From NCBI GenBank assembly GCA_048594975.1, contig JBMDXQ010000138.1, positions 35,741 through 99,740 of the forward strand: 64,000 bases of DNA, read 5' to 3'. Position numbers and translations under genes: made by a program. This document shows, piece after piece, positions 63,684 through 64,000 of the stretch. The stretch's first letter is position 1. Each line of letters starts with the position of its first letter. This DNA is from JBMDXB01 sp048594975 (GTDB lineage: Bacteria; Acidobacteriota; Vicinamibacteria; Vicinamibacterales; 2-12-FULL-66-21). The notes under the pieces were generated by a model. The model was not told where the DNA came from. It made no database searches and was given only the letters and a program-made list of their open reading frames with translations.

Positions 63684-63751
63684 TCGCGAACCGATTTGTC
63701 ATCGCGCCCGGGCTCCCCGACGTCCGGAGTTCAGACTGGGGCGCACACGCA

Positions 63752-63882
63752 ATCCGTGATCCCTGATCGCTCATCCCAAATCCCTAATCCTGAATGATCC
63801 TGAATCCCTGATCGTGAATCCGGTCCTGAATCCTGACCCTGAATGCCGATCCTGAATCCTCGATCGGATCCCGATTCTGAAG
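63752..63882. repeat. Word-repeat block, CCTGAATCC/GATCCTGAAT family
   Basis: The chain holds ATCCGTGATCCCTGATCGCT, CCCAAATCCCTAATCCTGAA, GATCCTGAATCCCTGATCGT and further variants to CCCGATTCTGAA. It is the same family as 19621-19694, seen there in reverse complement, and the longest block in the window. Confidence 0.85.
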
Positions 63883-64000
63883 CCAGAGTCGGCCTCGTGG
63901 ACTGAACCGGTGATGGCATACCGTTCGATGCGAAGCTGCGCAAGGGGATCGCCGACTCCGGGCCACCCGGCAATTCGAGACGGCCCGAGCAGGGACTAGC
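63883..64000. other. Window end, no supported feature
   Basis: After the word-repeat block a plus-strand stretch reads DGIPFDAKLRKGIADSG, open to near the edge. No start, ribosome site or family could be assigned, and the gene content beyond the edge is unknown. Confidence 0.3.

Overview
The window is high-GC DNA from a soil-type acidobacterium, most likely Vicinamibacteria-like. This is inferred from family content, not from a marker gene. It carries an Oar-like TonB-dependent receptor end, two ADOP-type permeases paired with PadR regulators, two tricorn-like S41 proteases, VWFA-related proteins, an S46 dipeptidyl-peptidase, a sulfatase and a CstA carbon-starvation transporter. No tRNA, rRNA, insertion sequence or CRISPR array was seen.

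Positions 1-38300 are an accessory and catabolic half made of short, often monocistronic genes: a receptor end, a PHP phosphoesterase, a ParB-like protein, secreted proteases, a sulfatase, TPR and alpha/beta hydrolase proteins, the PadR/ADOP and PadR/RDD pairs, CstA, a thioesterase, thioredoxin, an OPT transporter and a NlpC/P60-like protein. Between them lie decayed genes: a DUF362 protein, an internally deleted ADOP permease, a VWFA protein, an HxlR 3' end and a propeller 3' end. Many gaps are filled by blocks of short degenerate words (for example GGCATTC, CACGGAGG and CCTGAATCC). Some of these words recur almost identically kilobases apart, and three blocks abut truncated genes.

Positions 38763-63516 are a compact signal-transduction island. 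A histidine kinase and a stand-alone receiver open it. A ten-gene minus-strand operon (54710 down to 40298) follows the order of the Pseudomonas pilGHIJK-chpABC type IV pilus chemosensory system, with an inserted DUF4388/PATAN protein. Diverging from it, a second operon (55152 to about 62321) encodes CheB, CheA, CheW, CheR, CheD, CheY, a CheX-like protein and a second CheB, with no receptor of its own. An NtrC-type sigma-54 activator closes the island on the opposite strand. The 440-base gap between the two che operons holds a -24/-12 (GG-N10-GC) element facing each operon. This suggests that the kinase, the receivers, the sigma-54 activator and the two chemosensory arrays form one regulated unit.

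Promoters in the first half share an extended -10 element (TGC-TAGNAT type) only about 7-30 bases before the start codon, which implies leaderless or very short-leader transcripts.
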